Assembly (NCBI GenBank): GCA_949825025.1
Contig: OX463787.1
Coordinates: 18,695,482 to 18,759,481, forward strand
Origin: Siphlonurus alternatus
Taxonomy: Eukaryota > Arthropoda > Insecta > Ephemeroptera > Siphlonuridae
DNA: 64,000 nt
Reading direction: 5' to 3'
The translations under genes were made by a program, and so were the position numbers. The notes below the pieces were generated by a model. It had not been told where the DNA came from. It worked only from the letters and a program-made list of their open reading frames with translations, and did no database searches. The stretch's first letter is position 1, and every line of letters begins with the position of its first letter. Shown here piece after piece: positions 50,235 through 62,594 of this stretch.

Positions 50235-50499
50235 TTTTAACTTATCAGATAAAATATGTCTGAAAACTTACTGTCCGTTGTCAACACGATCACAAAATTT
50301 CACTATACAGCTCAAGGTGAGCAGTGAAAATAAATTATATTTAGATTTTTATATTGGCACTATATTCACAGATAAATATTACATATTTTAGGACTTATCA
50401 CTTCAATATTATCACCTAAATTTGTAGAAAAACAACGGACACAAAAACTTCAATACATAGCACTACAGCAGCGCCACTCACCTCCTAAAAAAATATAAT

Positions 50500-51613
50500 A
50501 TAATATAATAACGCTACATTAACGCATTATATATTTTTAATAAAAAAATAAAGAAAAAACAATCACATTTTATAAAATACATGCAATGATGTAATCAAAA
50601 TAAAAAATAATCGATTATAATAATAAAGTATAATTTATTTATTTATCATGTGGCTGTACATAATACAACATAGAGACAAAAAACAAATTAAAATACCTTA
50701 AAAATTAGACATGAAACAGTATTAAATACACTTAGAATTAATAAAAATTAAAACAGACATAAAATAAACAACTAATTTTATTTATTTATTTTAAATGTCT
50801 TTATGTTAATTGCTAGAAATTAACGGCGTGCACATAGAACTTATATAACTATCATATAGTACGGAGAAAAGTTAAAAAAATAGTAAATATAAAAATAAGA
50901 AATCATTCAATAATTAATAAAAATATTTAATAAATATATAATAATTATGATTTTCATTAGTAAGTAAATAATTGAACAAGAAATGTTTTTAGCAGAATTT
51001 TATTATAAAGGTGGATGACTGATAACAAAAAAGTTTATGATAATATATTATTATATATGAGAACAAAAAATGAATTATTAAATATGGAAGTTAAAGAAAA
51101 GTCACTTTAGCTCTCTTTTATTGAAAAAAGTAAATGTAAGTTTGTTATTTTTTGTCGTATTAACCTTGAACCTTAGTTTTATTACTTTGTCCTATTTATA
51201 GTTCAGTACGAGCTATATCCTGCTACCTCGAATTTCCTTCCCTGTCCGATCCCTTCCTATTATACAGTTAAGTTGTTGCCTGTTTGAACTTGCGTATAAT
51301 CAAAACATTGCAATGTAAGTGCACGTTAATTAAGATAAATATTAATTATTAGCATTGAGGATTATTTTATTTGTGTAAAAATTAAAATTGTTATCTATTT
51401 TTCTCTTTTACACAGGGCTTTTTAGTTTATATATACGATGATGTAATACAATTTGAAATGAACAAACTTTACCTGCGTATTCCATGCATTCAAAACAGCA
51501 TTGTAAATAAGTAAATATTCACAATGTTATACAAAATTGTTGTTTATAACATAAGTTTAAAGTAAAAATTGGGCATTTTAAACAATAATTTTATGTATTA
51601 AAAAATTACTTAC
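50500..51613 (-). other. First intron of the P-like element
   Basis: Donor GTAAGT at 51613-51608 and acceptor TTTTTTTAG near 50485 (both minus strand). AT-rich, no other features seen. Confidence 0.55.
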
Positions 51614-52189
51614 TTGTGGTAAGAGATGACTTCATTGCTTGTAATGGAGCTGTAGTTTTTGCAGAAATCAACACAACATTTACACACCATTATTATAAGT
51701 AAAATGAAAACGATTTTCATTCCTAAAACTTTCCTGCAATCACTGCCATGCGCAAGATTTATGTACAACCTTTGAACTAAATATTGCAAACGACGCAAAC
51801 CAATAAAAGTACTATAACACAGCACAATTTTGTACACCTGTTTGTTGACTAGGTCGTGTCGTTTGTCCCCCTCGTGGAGAACTTTCGCGGCTTAAACTTT
51901 GAACCTATGGCAGCGTTGCCGAATACGCATTATTTTTTTTCGTTTCTTATACCAACGACTTGGCATCAACGCAAAAGTTTCCCACTAACAGTCGCTTGCC
52001 TGTTAGAAGACGTGCTTCGATTTCGGGCGCTCAGTCTCTCCCCTTGCATATAATATAATTTTATATACAATCATATTTTATCAATTTCCTATGCGAAAGA
52101 CGATTATGGCCTGACAATGTGTGTCCGATATTATAATTATATCGATACTTTGCATTAAATACTGACACTAAAACTATAATTAAATATGT

Positions 52190-52460
52190 TTATTCCCAAG
52201 TTGAATTAAATTTCATTTTTTCTTCATTATTAAGCTCTCCTCTCGTTTTTTCTACCCATATTTTCCACCATTTTAGAGATAAAAAGAGGTGAAAAGACGA
52301 GATTTTATCTTTTCACCTCTTTTTGAGAATAAAATGTTATAAATTTTGTCTTCATTTCATCCTTACTTTGAACGAAGAGGAAATAAGATGTGTTTTAAAG
52401 GTAAAAAGATTAGGTTTAAACATGTAAAGGATGAGTTGAAGACAAAATTTTTCAGCTAGG
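52190..52460. mobile_element. MITE family E copy
   Basis: CCAAGTTGAATTAAATTTCAT to TTTTTCAGCTAGGG, with the internal GAACGAAGAGGAAATAAGAT and GGTAAAAAGATTAGGTTTA landmarks. Confidence 0.75.
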
Positions 52461-52494
52461 GTATTTCAATGCCTCTCAAAATCAAGAAACCGTG

Positions 52495-52915
52495 CAATTT
52501 TTTCAACAACTTAAAGTAGAGATAACGCCGGTCAGCTGTTCGATGTAGGTCACTTTGATTAACATGTAAACCTTAGCAAATTCACAAAAATTCTGAAACT
52601 CTTTTGAGAGACAGATATTAGTGCCTATAAGCCATAGAAAAAGTTTCAAAACAATTTAACTAGACGATTTTTTTTAATTAATTTTTTAATTTGTCTCTTC
52701 ATGGAAAATTCTTACTATGCTGAAGATTTAAAAAATAAATAAATAAATCCGGCTCGTAAAATTGTTTTGATTTTTTTTATGGCTTTTGTGCACTCTCAAA
52801 AAACTTTCAGAATTTTTATGATTTTGCTAAGATTTACATATTAATCAAAGGGACCTACGTCGAACAGCTGATCGGTGTTATCTGTACCTTAAAAGAGGCA
52901 ACTTTTGTCACAAAA
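52495..52915. mobile_element. Fold-back element (about 420 bp)
   Basis: TAACGCCGGTCAGCTGTTCGATGTAGG faces CCTACGTCGAACAGCTGATCGG; the arms also pair CCTTAGCAAATTC with the GATTTTGCTAAG region around a centre near 52710. Confidence 0.7.
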
Positions 52916-52919
52916 ATAT

Positions 52920-54810
52920 TAAACAAACATTAAAACACCTCTCTCTTCTCAGTCTGGACACTCGAATCAGTTTCTCTGCGGACCTCTGACTCCCCATGTA
53001 ACATATAACGGGAAAACAACGTCACTTTTTGGATGTTTTGGTTTTAAAAATTTTGCGTTGCATATAGAACGTTTATAAAACCTTTTATTAATGTTTCCTA
53101 AAATTATGCTTAAATGTGATAAATAAATATCAAGACAGGTCTAAAATGATTTTATTAAATATTTTAGCCAATTATTTTTTAATTCGTTGAATATTATTTT
53201 TATGAATGACGTACATCGAAAATATGTTTTTCATGCGATATAAAACCGTTCCGAAAATAACTACATTTATACATTTTTTAATCATTTTTATCTCCGGACT
53301 ATGAGTTTCTTTAACACGCCACTATAGTCAAAATAATGTAAATAAATAATAACGTCGGATATAGTAATTAACTTGTTTTTTTTAAGTTAATAATTAGGAT
53401 AACGTGAAAATATATAAAAAAAATTAAAAAATTACCAAATTAATTTTCTATAATTTTATTGAGTTAAGAAAAATATAGACTATGTAAATAAATTTCTAAT
53501 AGAAGATTCTTCAAAATAATATTAATATTACAAACTTATTTCACAGTAAAATTCAGGAAAAAAAAATCATGACTTATGTAATGAGAAAAAATAATGTAAG
53601 TCGAGAAAAGAAAGGGTAGAAAAAAAAGATATCGCGCCAATCCAGCCGACCGGCCAAGCAGCATCATGTGTGGGCGTGAGAAAAGACGCCGGACGCCGGA
53701 GCTGGCGCGGCGAGGAGACATTAAATTTAATGTGTTTTAACGAAATTTAATTTAAAATTTAACAACCGGCAAAGATGACGAATTCATCTCGCGATCTGAT
53801 TGGAAGAAAGGGATCATTTGTTGTCTGAATCACTGCTGTTTGGCGAGATGTGACGCCTAAAGACTCCTTTCTTCCTCTAGTCCGCGATGTTTTTTATAGA
53901 GATAGGACGTGTGAACAGTGCATCGGGAGTTTTGTTTTATTAAAAGTGTTAATATTTACTGTACTTCAGTACTCATTAATTTAATTTTTAGTTTAAATAA
54001 ATACCTTTTACAGTGGCCACAAAGTGATATGTAATATAGTAAATTCATAACTTAAATTTACCTGAAGTACAATTAATTGAAACTAGATCTATGTATGGTG
54101 TGCGACTGTGCGTAGAATGGCAGTTTAACTGTATTAAATTATTATTATGTATCGCCAGTGTTCAAAAGTTAAGAAACTTCCGTTTTATATTTCATTTCAT
54201 AAAGGAAATATAATATTGCAGTGTATACATTTCATATAGTGTGCAATATTGATGTAATTTATAAAGTGATTAATGACATGACGTTTTTGTGTAATATTTT
54301 TAATAGCACAGCAGAAACAATTTTCGGTGAGTAATTAGAATTTACTTATTACTTGCAGAAAATCATTTGCCTCCATTGCTTAAAAAAAGATTATAGTTGT
54401 AGGGCGTTTATAATTTTTATAAATACAAATTATTATTTAAAATAATAATTTTCAATTAATATCAACAAACGACGAGCTAAACGAACCGAATATTCAAGAT
54501 AATATTTTTGGCGGCAAAAAAAAAAAAAAATCCTCCCCCCCCCCTAATTAATTTGGTTGCAGAACAGGTTTTTATTGGCTGTTTTGCACGACGTTTACGC
54601 AACGGAAACATACCGGTCCTGGGAAACCTCTTGAATCCGTATTTTGTTCACCGATATAAAACGGATCCGAAGATGGATTAAATCCGTTGTTGCAACATAT
54701 CCTTGTTACATGGGTCACGACTGACTTGTGACGACGTGCTCTTCTTTTTGATCCGTCTTTAAAAATGGCCGTATTCAGCCATACACCCAATAACTTGGTA
54801 TATTTTTAAC
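52920..54810. other. Stretch without recognised genes
   Basis: AT-rich with one GC-richer patch at 53635-53720 (CCAGCCGACCGGCC..GCTGGCGCGGCGAGG). No exon, element ends or RNA gene was recognised. Confidence 0.45.
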
Positions 54811-54811
54811 T

Positions 54812-55125
54812 AATGGAGTATCGAGGTCAAAATTTTTCACTGCAGAAATGGATAGAGGGTGCAAAGTTATTATATTCTATATTTTTTTTTCAGATTTTTT
54901 AGAGTTCAGGAAATATTTTTAAAAATCTAAAGTACATGCAGAGAAATTGACGCATCTGGATGCCTCTCTTAATAAAAGGATAGGACGTAAAAGGGACGCA
55001 AGTTCGAACCCGACCTCGGCAAAACTTTTTAGCAATTTTTCCCGGTTATTAAATAGTCTGAAAAAAGTCAGAGTGGCATAACTTTGTACGCTTTATCAAT
55101 TTTTGCATTAAAATTGTTGATTTGC
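54812..55125. mobile_element. Diverged MITE of family A/B
   Basis: Starts TAATGGAGTATCGAGGTC, then CTGCAGAAATGGATAGAGGGTGCAAAG. The far arm has TCAGAGTGGCATAACTTTGTACGC. The central part differs from both families. Confidence 0.55.
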
Positions 55126-55459
55126 TACTATAATATTATGTTTGTAGGGTCTTGTAAAGGATAATGGTCAAGAAATTGGTTGGTAGTTGATGCAAATTCA
55201 ATTATATTAACAAATTATTTTATAATTGTTTAAAAATATAAGAACAAAATGGTAATATACCATGAATAAATTTTCTATTATACATTTCTATTTAATTAAA
55301 CAACGAAATATTTAATAAGAAAAAAAAGTTTGGTTTATTTTTAAATAATATATGTCGGACTATAAATATCTTTGTAAAGCAAATGCAATAAAGATAAAAT
55401 AAACAATAATCATTAAAAATCATCAGGCTTCAGAAAATATGTTCTAAGTAAATGTAGTC

Positions 55460-55765
55460 TAGGAAGAAACCGGGCACTAGACGCAGTGGTATGTGCTTCT
55501 GATTCGTAATCGGATGGTCGTGAGTTCGATCCCAGCCATACACCACCAAACTTTTCACAAGTGGCGGTGTCTAAGGAGCACCCACTCGTGCATCCGGGAT
55601 TTGATTGATGGCATCCTTCATCAATTGCTGACCATCCTGACTAAGGTTTCCATGGCTCCCTCAGTCACAACCAGGCGAATGCTGGGATGGATTGCTTAGG
55701 CCATGGCCGCCCCGGTTTGGAAAGGACCCACAAAAGTAGGGTCTAAGAAGAGCCGGGAGGTTAAA
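55460..55765 (+). mobile_element. tRNA-derived SINE with the shared core domain
   Basis: Head: GCAGTGGTATGTGCTTCTGATTCG..GTGAGTTCGATCCCAGCC, with a good B box (GTTCGATCC) and a tRNA-like A box. Middle: GGTGTCTAAGGAGCACCCACTCGTGCATC. Core: CATCCTGACTAAGGTTTCCATGG, CTCCCTCAGTC, then GGGATGGATTGC..GGCCATGGCCGCCCC, the same core as in the 5S-headed copies. A decayed relative is at 60955-61175. Confidence 0.8.
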
Positions 55766-56084
55766 TTCAGTCACTTTATTCTGGCCAGTACCTTATACTA
55801 GGGTTCAGTTAAAGGGAAAAAAATATAAACATCTTTGTAGTTTTTTACGTCATATAGGAGAAAAAAATTAGCTTGTTCCTTTTTAAAAGTAGTGTTTTCA
55901 AAACATATATTTATTTTCATTGTCTGTACCAGACAGCTTGGATCATTGGCATGTCAAAGGTTATATGACCTTCTATTTTGCCCTAATAGCAATCATCTGG
56001 CCTTCAACTGTGTTTTGCGAAATGAGTTGCTAGAGAGAAAACAAGACAAGTATTCATAGCAATTTATATTTAATATCGTTGCCT

Positions 56085-56222
56085 TTTTTAACTCAGAATG
56101 CAAATCACGTAACTACAAAAAAAAATGTTGCAACTCTAACCCTTTTATCTCACTATAACATAGTGGTCAAAATTGCATAATTTTTTTTGTAGTTACGTGA
56201 TTTGCATTCTGAGTAAATAAAA
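56085..56222. mobile_element. Short hairpin MITE
   Basis: TTTAACTCAGAATGCAAATC and GATTTGCATTCTGAGTAAA pair, with ACGTAACTACAAAAAAAA opposite TTTTTTTTGTAGTTACGT. A relative is at 11930-12060. Confidence 0.8.
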
Positions 56223-56595
56223 TCGTCACCTCAGAATGGAGGTCAGTAGTTATACAAAAATGACTCTAATGCTGAAAATACGAGCTTTTTGTTTTGCGCA
56301 TAAACACAAGTCGCAACTTTAACCCTGGCAGAGCCACTTATATACCTTGGGTATAGAAAGTGGAGGGGGTTTGCAAAGTGAAGTCACGACCAATCAGAGA
56401 GGGCGTTACTCATGGTTTTGCGACTTGTAGAAAAAGCTCGTCTAATGCTCACATATAAAGAATTATATTCCTGTACATTTTTGTGCCACGTTTTGCAAAG
56501 TTCGACAACACTGCGTATGTACGAGTAGTATAGATCACCAGGCTGCAGGCTGAGAGGAGTTTGGGGAGACAGAACAATTCACCTGTGCCATCACG

Positions 56596-56597
<2 letters not shown>

Positions 56598-56657
<60 letters not shown>
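56598..56657. repeat. (CT)n microsatellite
   Basis: About 29 perfect CT units. Confidence 0.97.
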
Positions 56658-56658
<1 letters not shown>

Positions 56659-57110
56659 ATTTTTTTGCACTGACACTCCTATCATATTAAACACTAGGTG
56701 GAGTATTGCTAGAGTATAAGAGAGGGAAAATATCGCGCGTTACTTTTTACGTGCGTTTAAGTTGAGACTAAGGGAACCATGGAAACCTCAGTTATGATGG
56801 ACACTTTTATTTTTTATCAATGGACCAATGTAACATGATGTTTTTCAAAATAAATTCAACATTTGTATATTAATTTGTATTACAAAATTACTTAATTTAT
56901 TTTATAAATTCATATAAGGAAATAACTCGTATATTATATATTATAAATTGTGTCAAGTCGGTATTCCCCAGCTCCACAGCGAGGTCGTCTGGTCAATGGA
57001 CAGACACTGATTAAGGAGATGACAGCAACATTTTAGTGAGCTACAAACCTTGAATTTGCGAACGTGTTATGATAAATTCGCAGGTACATTGGTTAATCAT
57101 TTTATACATT

Positions 57111-57344
57111 AAGGCGCATTTCAATGGAGAGTGGAAACTGGGAGACTTGACGCGGCGAGAAAGGCGCACTTGCTTCAATGTCATATGGCGGCCATGTTGG
57201 CATGGAAAAGTTGCTTTCCCGCAGCGATTAAATCGCACCGTGATTTTTCCACACCATCATGGCCGCGATATGACATTGAAGCAAGTGCGCCTTTCTCGCC
57301 GCGTCAAGCCTCTCTTTCCACGCTCCATGGAAATGCACCTTTAA
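57111..57344. mobile_element. MITE family H copy
   Basis: AAGGCGCATTTCAATGGAG and CTCCATGGAAATGCACCTTTA ends; the arms contain GACTTGACGCGGCGAGAAAGGCGCACTTGC and its complement. Confidence 0.8.
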
Positions 57345-57636
57345 CCTTAATACGTAAAAATAATTATAGTAATACAATTATAGGTCTAAAATTTATAAAT
57401 TATTGCATTAGAATGGTAATTTGTACTTAGATATATTAGAATTTCAATTAATTAAACATACTCTTATGTTTGTTCAAATTCTTATAGACTTTTGTTTAAT
57501 TATCTGAATGAGCAATTAGAATCGAAAAATTTTATCGGCTTATTCGAAAGAAATACATACTTTTCTATAAGAAAGTTTTAAGTTTTTTTTTTTATTGTCT
57601 GTTACATATTAAATGTTAGAATTAAGAGAAAGAGTC

Positions 57637-57639
<3 letters not shown>

Positions 57640-57684
<45 letters not shown>
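57640..57684. repeat. (AAT)n microsatellite
   Basis: About 14 units of AAT. Confidence 0.95.
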
Positions 57685-57685
<1 letters not shown>

Positions 57686-57974
57686 AATTAAGTTATATTA
57701 TGAATCAGTGCTGTTAAAAATTTGTAATATAATCTGGTGTGTAAATTATTAAGAAAAATTTTGTGAAATATATTTTTTTATAAATAAACACATGAACTTG
57801 GCATTATAATTATATTTGATGAAAAGTTACTTTTAACGATTCATATCAACATTCTTTAAACGTGTTTATATTATAATACTTTCCTCGTGCCCGCGGCTGA
57901 AAACGAGAGTTGTTTACAAGATAGAGGTCAGCGGCCTCAAAATTTTTTTGTATGAATGAAAGAACTCTGTTTTA

Positions 57975-58335
57975 AAGCAAAGATATCGCCACCAATGTTA
58001 AAAAAAATCCCTGACATGGCACAAAAATTATGAATAATATTTAAAATATTCTCCTCTACACCCCCTATATATCAGTAGCTAAAATATCAGTTACACAAAT
58101 ACGATCTAGTTTTTGAGTTATGAATTTTTAAAGTTGACCAATTTAACATGGGAGTTCAATTTCTACATATTAAAGTAGTCAACTTTAAAAATTCATAACT
58201 CATAAACTAGATCGTATTTGTATACCTGATAGTTTAGCTACTGATACGGGGTGTAGAGGAGAACATTTCAAATTTTTTCAAAATTTTTGTATGAGGGATT
58301 TTTTTAGCATTGGTGGCGTTATCTTTCCCTTAAAG
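57975..58335. mobile_element. Complete fold-back MITE (family C)
   Basis: AAGATATCGCCACCAATG and CATTGGTGGCGTTATCTTT ends. The arms run through TCTCCTCTACACCCC, GATCTAGTTTTTGAGTTATG and ACTTTAAAAATTC to a centre near 58165. Half copies are at 585-1100 and within 13607-13787. Confidence 0.82.
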
Positions 58336-58590
58336 AGGGTATGGTGGATTGAATATAAAAGCTAAAGTCAATTTATAAGAATTGCTTGATGTTTTAGTTT
58401 TATTCATTATGTACACTTGTCGCCTTGGAAAGTTTCCATCTTGCAGCTTTATTAACCATTGTGTTGTTCTTATTATACGAGGCATGGTGATTAACAAGGC
58501 TGCAAGAGGGAAGTTTTTCAAGACAATGACTGTACAATATTAGAATAAAAAAGTGGAATATTTCGTTATGAGTGTGAGCTCGAGTAACCA

Positions 58591-58776
58591 TTAAGGTGAT
58601 TTTATATGGAGCGGTGAAAGCGAGAAAATCACGTGCCACAGTCAATCAGTCTCAGGATTTCCTCGCCTTGCGGGGAGCAATTTTATCGCCAGCATGGGTG
58701 CCATACGAGATTGAAGCAAGTGCGCTTTTCTCGCCCCACCAAGCCCCGTTCGACATGCTCCATGGAAATGCACTTT
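58591..58776. mobile_element. MITE family H copy
   Basis: TTAAGGTGATTTTATATGGAGCG and CTCCATGGAAATGCACTTTA ends, GATTGAAGCAAGTGCGCTTTTCTCGCC inside. Confidence 0.7.
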
Positions 58777-58868
58777 ATATGATAAAAAAAACTGTGCCGC
58801 GCTTGTCAAGGCTTGGCAACATTGCTTCTGACATAATATTTTGTCAGTGGTATAGCGCGATGAAATAA

Positions 58869-59010
<142 letters not shown>

Positions 59011-59039
59011 GAAAAAATTTATTCACTTCAAAATACTGA

Positions 59040-59510
59040 AGAGTCCCGAGTTGTAATAAATTTCATCTTTTCTTCGCTATTAAACTCTCCTCTCATCTTT
59101 TCTACTCTTATTTTGCACCATTTTAGAGGAAAAAAGAGGAAAATGACGAGATTACGTATTTTTTTTCCCTTTTTTTTTAGCATAAAATGTTAAAAATATT
59201 GTCTTCATTTCATCCTCACTTTGAGCGAAGAGGAAATAAGATGTTACTTAAAGGTAAAAAGATTAGGTTTAGACAGGCGCGGATCCAAGGGGGGGGGGGG
59301 GGCGATGGGGGCGATCGCTCCCCCCAAAAGGTCCCGAAATACATTGAAGGTAATACCACCCACCACCCGTCGCCCCCCCTCCCACCCCAAAATTTAACAT
59401 TGCGGGATAGGGCACCGCCCCTTCCAATGCCGCGGGCTGGATCCGCCCCTGGGTTTAGACGTGTAAAGGATGTTGAAGACGTAATTTTTCAATTAGGGTT
59501 GCTATCAGAA
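59040..59510. mobile_element. MITE family E copy carrying a nested insertion
   Basis: Family E sequence from CCCGAGTTGTAATAAATTTC to TTTTTCAATTAGGG, interrupted at GGTTTAGA by the 178-bp hAT-like element at 59274-59451. Confidence 0.85.
59274..59451. mobile_element. hAT-like MITE with perfect 8-bp target duplication
   Basis: Starts CAGGCGCGGATCCAAGGGGG and ends GGCTGGATCCGCCCCTG. It is flanked on both sides by GGTTTAGA (59266-59273 and 59452-59459), which is single in other family E copies. CAG..CTG ends and an 8-bp duplication are hAT hallmarks. GC-rich, non-coding. Confidence 0.88.
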
Positions 59511-60469
59511 GTGACTGTTTTCTGACTTTTTAGTTTAAATTTGCACATTTAAAATTTGCAGCAAGAAATATTTTAAGGAATTTCGTTGTCTCTGGTAAGT
59601 TTTTATTTTCACAGTTCAAAGACATCCATTTTCGGCTACTTCAGGCAGTAATGTTATTAAAAAATGGATTAAGAAGAAGAAGATAGCAATCTTATGTTTG
59701 TTGAACTATGTAACAAATTCACACTATTATTGTTATTTCATCAGGGGGTTTGCTTCATGTCGCATCGAATGACTTCGTATGATATAAATTTAGAACTGAG
59801 TTTAAATGAGAATCTTAATACGATGTCATGTGCTGCAATACAAAACAAAGCTGTGTGTGCCTGTATACCTGATTCCAAAAGTTCATAATTTTTATATCAT
59901 ACCTTGCGAAATATTGTGAATATGTGAGACGGTCCTAATTGTAAATATAAATGCAATTTTTTTTTAATTAATTCAGCTCTATTATGTGTGTTGTTACGTT
60001 TAGTAAGTAAGGGTAAGGAGAGGTAGGCAAATGTGAACAGAGGGTTATTTTTTGTGGCGACCGTTAGCCTCATTTGTAGAAATATTTCTTTCACAAAATA
60101 TGAGCAATCGGACCAAAATATAAAAATTATGTAAATACAATGCAAGTCCAATTATGATCTAGAACCAAAAGGACAGAACTTAAAACATAAAAAAAAAATG
60201 TTTAAAAATCAACTTAATTTACAAAAGAGAATTTAAAGGTCTGCTGTTTTATTCAATTTTAAATTTACATTTTATTCAATATAACAGGGTAATTGGAAAT
60301 GGTTCTATTATATTATCTCGTACAAAGCGAAGGAGTTAGTTTAATAAATAATTTATTTTCAACACATGCTTTTAAGTTACACTCATTTAATTTAAATATA
60401 TTGAAATGATTTTTTTTTTTTAATTGTGGTTATCGTTTTAATATTTAATCCACACTACCTTCCTCACAG

Positions 60470-60755
60470 CATACTCGAGTTAAATATAATTTTATCTTTT
60501 ATTCGCGCGCTATTAAGTTCTCCTCCCGTTTTTGGTCATCCAATTTTGCATCATTTTTTAGGAAAAAAAGAGAGAGGAAAATAGACAAGATTATGTATTT
60601 TTTATCACTTCTTGAGCATAAAATGTTAAAAATATTGTCTTCATTTCATCCTCACTTTCAGCGAAGAGGAAATAAGATGTGTTTTAAAGGTAAAAAGATT
60701 AGGATTAGACGTGTAAAGGATGAGTTGAAGACAAAATTTTTCAACTTGTGATACC
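60470..60755. mobile_element. MITE family E copy
   Basis: CTCGAGTTAAATATAATTTTATC to AATTTTTCAACTTGTG with all internal landmarks. Confidence 0.75.
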
Positions 60756-60954
60756 GTTGTTACTTCATACATGTCATGCAATTAAATTGTTTAGGCCATT
60801 GAACTTTACCTTGAAAATATTTCTCGACTTTAAAGGGTTGCGTCGTAAAATTTATGCTTTGTCAAAGTAGCTTGTAGTAAAAATATAAGTGGTTATTCTT
60901 TTTAAATCATACATGAATACATTATTCAATTATTTTTTTTTTTTAAAAAAGAAA

Positions 60955-61175
60955 AAAACACTAAGGCACTTGATGCACTCCAATGCGCAATTGATTAATA
61001 ATCAGACGGTCCTGATTTTAACCCCAGGCACTAACAAACCTAGGGTCGGTTGCTAAAAAACACCCAGCACTTGTGCATCAGATTAATTATTGAAGTCTCC
61101 CAGGTTGTTCAAAATCCTGGCTATAATGCTACTTACATTTCTATAGGGTCTTTTATAGTAGAGTTCAAGTTAAAA
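60955..61175 (+). mobile_element. Decayed tRNA-derived SINE
   Basis: GCACTTGATGCACTCC..TAATAATCAGACGGTCCTGATTTTAACCCCA parallels the head of 55460-55765, followed by CACCCAGCACTTGTGCATC. The B box has decayed. Confidence 0.55.
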
Positions 61176-61239
61176 ACATGATATAATCTATGTTAATTTA
61201 TTGCTATTAACGGCAAAAGTTAAGAAAACCGTGGCACAT

Positions 61240-61560
61240 TGCATTTATGGTTCTCGTTAGATCACCGAAGTCAAGCAAAGTTGAGCGTGGTTACTACTAG
61301 GATGGGTGACCGTGTCAAGTAAAAATCACATTGTTTCCTCCCCGAGGTAAATTTATCTCACTTTCCACCCAGAGCATTGATGCACTTGTGTGTGGTTCCG
61401 TAGGCTTTGGACATCAGGACATCACTTTAGTCCATTGATAAAAAGTCGAGGTGTCCGTTCTGAATTAAGTTTCCACTGTTCCCTCAGTCTCCAATCTGGG
61501 AATGGGATGTGTATTAGGCCGTGGCCATTATCATTTCCCAATCTCATCTTTACTGGTGAC
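61240..61560 (+). mobile_element. 5S-rRNA-derived SINE with conserved core
   Basis: GGTTCTCGTTAGATCACCGAAG, TCAAGCAAAGTTGAGCGTGG, TTACTACTAGGATGGGTGACC: a nearly continuous 5S rRNA 3' half. Core AAGTTTCCACTGTTCCCTCAGTC and TTAGGCCGTGGCCATTATC. A short reverse relic follows at 61622-61695. Confidence 0.85.
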
Positions 61561-61984
61561 CTTTACTATATATAATAATTATTATTTTTATTCTTGTTTG
61601 AAAAAAAAAACACGTCCATTTGTTTCAGAAAATGGTCACCCATGCAAATGCTAACCACGCTTGGCGTATTCATGTTATTAAAGATCAGTTTACATCGGTG
61701 CAATGAACTCAACCCCTCTCCAAATAATAACTAACATATTATATAACATGAAGGTACCGTACATAGCCACACCGTGTTACAAGCTAAATTAAAGATGAAA
61801 CTTGTTTTCTGCCAACTAACAACTGGATCCTCAGTTAATGTCTGTCCATTGACCAGACGACCTCGCTGTGGAACTGGGGAATAACCAGGTAACAAAATTT
61901 ATATACGTGTGTTGTTTCCTTATACAGTTTATTGATTTAAAAAATTAAGACATCTCATTTTCGAAAAATATAGAAAGCTTAAAA

Positions 61985-62225
61985 GATACCCTGAAATAAA
62001 TTTCATCTTCTATTCACTAATAATCACTTTTTTCGTCTAATTTCCTCCAATTTTGCACCATTTTGGAGGAAAAAAAAGACGAAATTACGTATATTTAAAT
62101 ATTATTCACCATAACATGTTAGAAATATTGTCTTCATTTAATCCTCACTTTGAGCGAAGAGGAAATAAGATGTGTTTTAGAGGTAAAAAGATTAGGTTTA
62201 GACGTGTAAAGGATGAGTTGTGTTG
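61985..62225. mobile_element. MITE family E copy
   Basis: CTGAAATAAATTTCATCTTC to GTGTAAAGGATGAGTTG; the last about 20 bp are missing. Confidence 0.7.
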
Positions 62226-62594
62226 ATGATGGAGTTTTATTTTCTTATTTCTTTTTTCATTTTTAATTTAAATTAAAGTTATTAAATTTGAATTTGTGTT
62301 CACCAAAAATATTAGGAGTATTCCTCTCTCACCAAATGAAAAATGAAAAATTTCACCATGCGCAGTCACTTATAAAAAATATCATAAATTTACTATAGGG
62401 CACCGCATTGGGGTTTTTAAAAACAATAAACTTTTTACGCTAGGAAGTTTTACTTGTTAAATACAAAATAAAAAATGTTTTCTTGCTCAGTGCCACAAAG
62501 TTTAACCGATACGATATTCTGGTTAATTTTATGTCTGTAGTTTTTTTTTTTTTTTTTTTTTTTATACAAACAGCATGAATTTCACTGTCGGTAA

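Larger units (their letters stand above)
45192..50484 (-). mobile_element. Non-LTR retrotransposon (LINE), about 5.3 kb, nested in the P-like element
   Basis: On the minus strand: 5' region from about 50484, ORF1 (to 48316), ORF2 (about 48300-45362), a 3' untranslated region of about 140 bp and a (TTA)n tail at 45195-45220. The insertion falls exactly between the first base and the Pro codon of THAP exon 2: the intron acceptor TTTTTTTAG-G survives at 50490-50484 and the exon resumes at 45194 or so. A target duplication was not resolved. ORF2 motifs place it in the CR1/Jockey-like group of apurinic-endonuclease LINEs. Three or more frameshifts make this copy inactive. Confidence 0.85.
41204..51690 (-). 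pseudogene. P-element-like THAP transposase gene, broken by a LINE and an in-frame stop
   Basis: Minus strand. Exon 1, 51690-51614, starts M-V-C-K-C-C-V-D-F-C-K-N and ends S-Y-H-K (phase 2). Exon 2, 45194-45004, continues P-T-T-D-Q-D with W-L-S-F, Y-I-C-S-D-H-F, C-F and N-A-V-P-T. Together they form a C2CH THAP zinc finger. The main exon runs from about 44183 to 41204: a low-complexity Ser/Pro segment, a basic leucine-rich helix (43500-43370), the RNase H-like Tnp_P domain with V-L-D-E-V-S-I and L-T-C-D-G-P, then L-D-P-C-H-M-I-K-L-V-R-N and an R-A-R-G-G-W-N block. The exon 2 to 3 splice is unresolved (phase 2 would create a stop). An in-frame TAA stands at 42709-42707. Relatives are Drosophila P and vertebrate THAP9. 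Terminal repeats were not found. Confidence 0.82.

Noticed and set aside
55468..55545. Functional tRNA gene
   Set aside because: The B box is good, but a complete cloverleaf could not be drawn and the sequence continues into a SINE body shared with the 5S-headed elements.
57069..57430. 91- and 99-codon frames around 57.1-57.4 kb
   Set aside because: They are made by the two complementary arms of a family H MITE; the minus-strand frame at 57041-57238 mirrors them.
61250..61320. Functional 5S rRNA gene
   Set aside because: Only the 3' half with the internal promoter is present, followed by a SINE body and core; several diverged copies in both orientations indicate a 5S-derived SINE.
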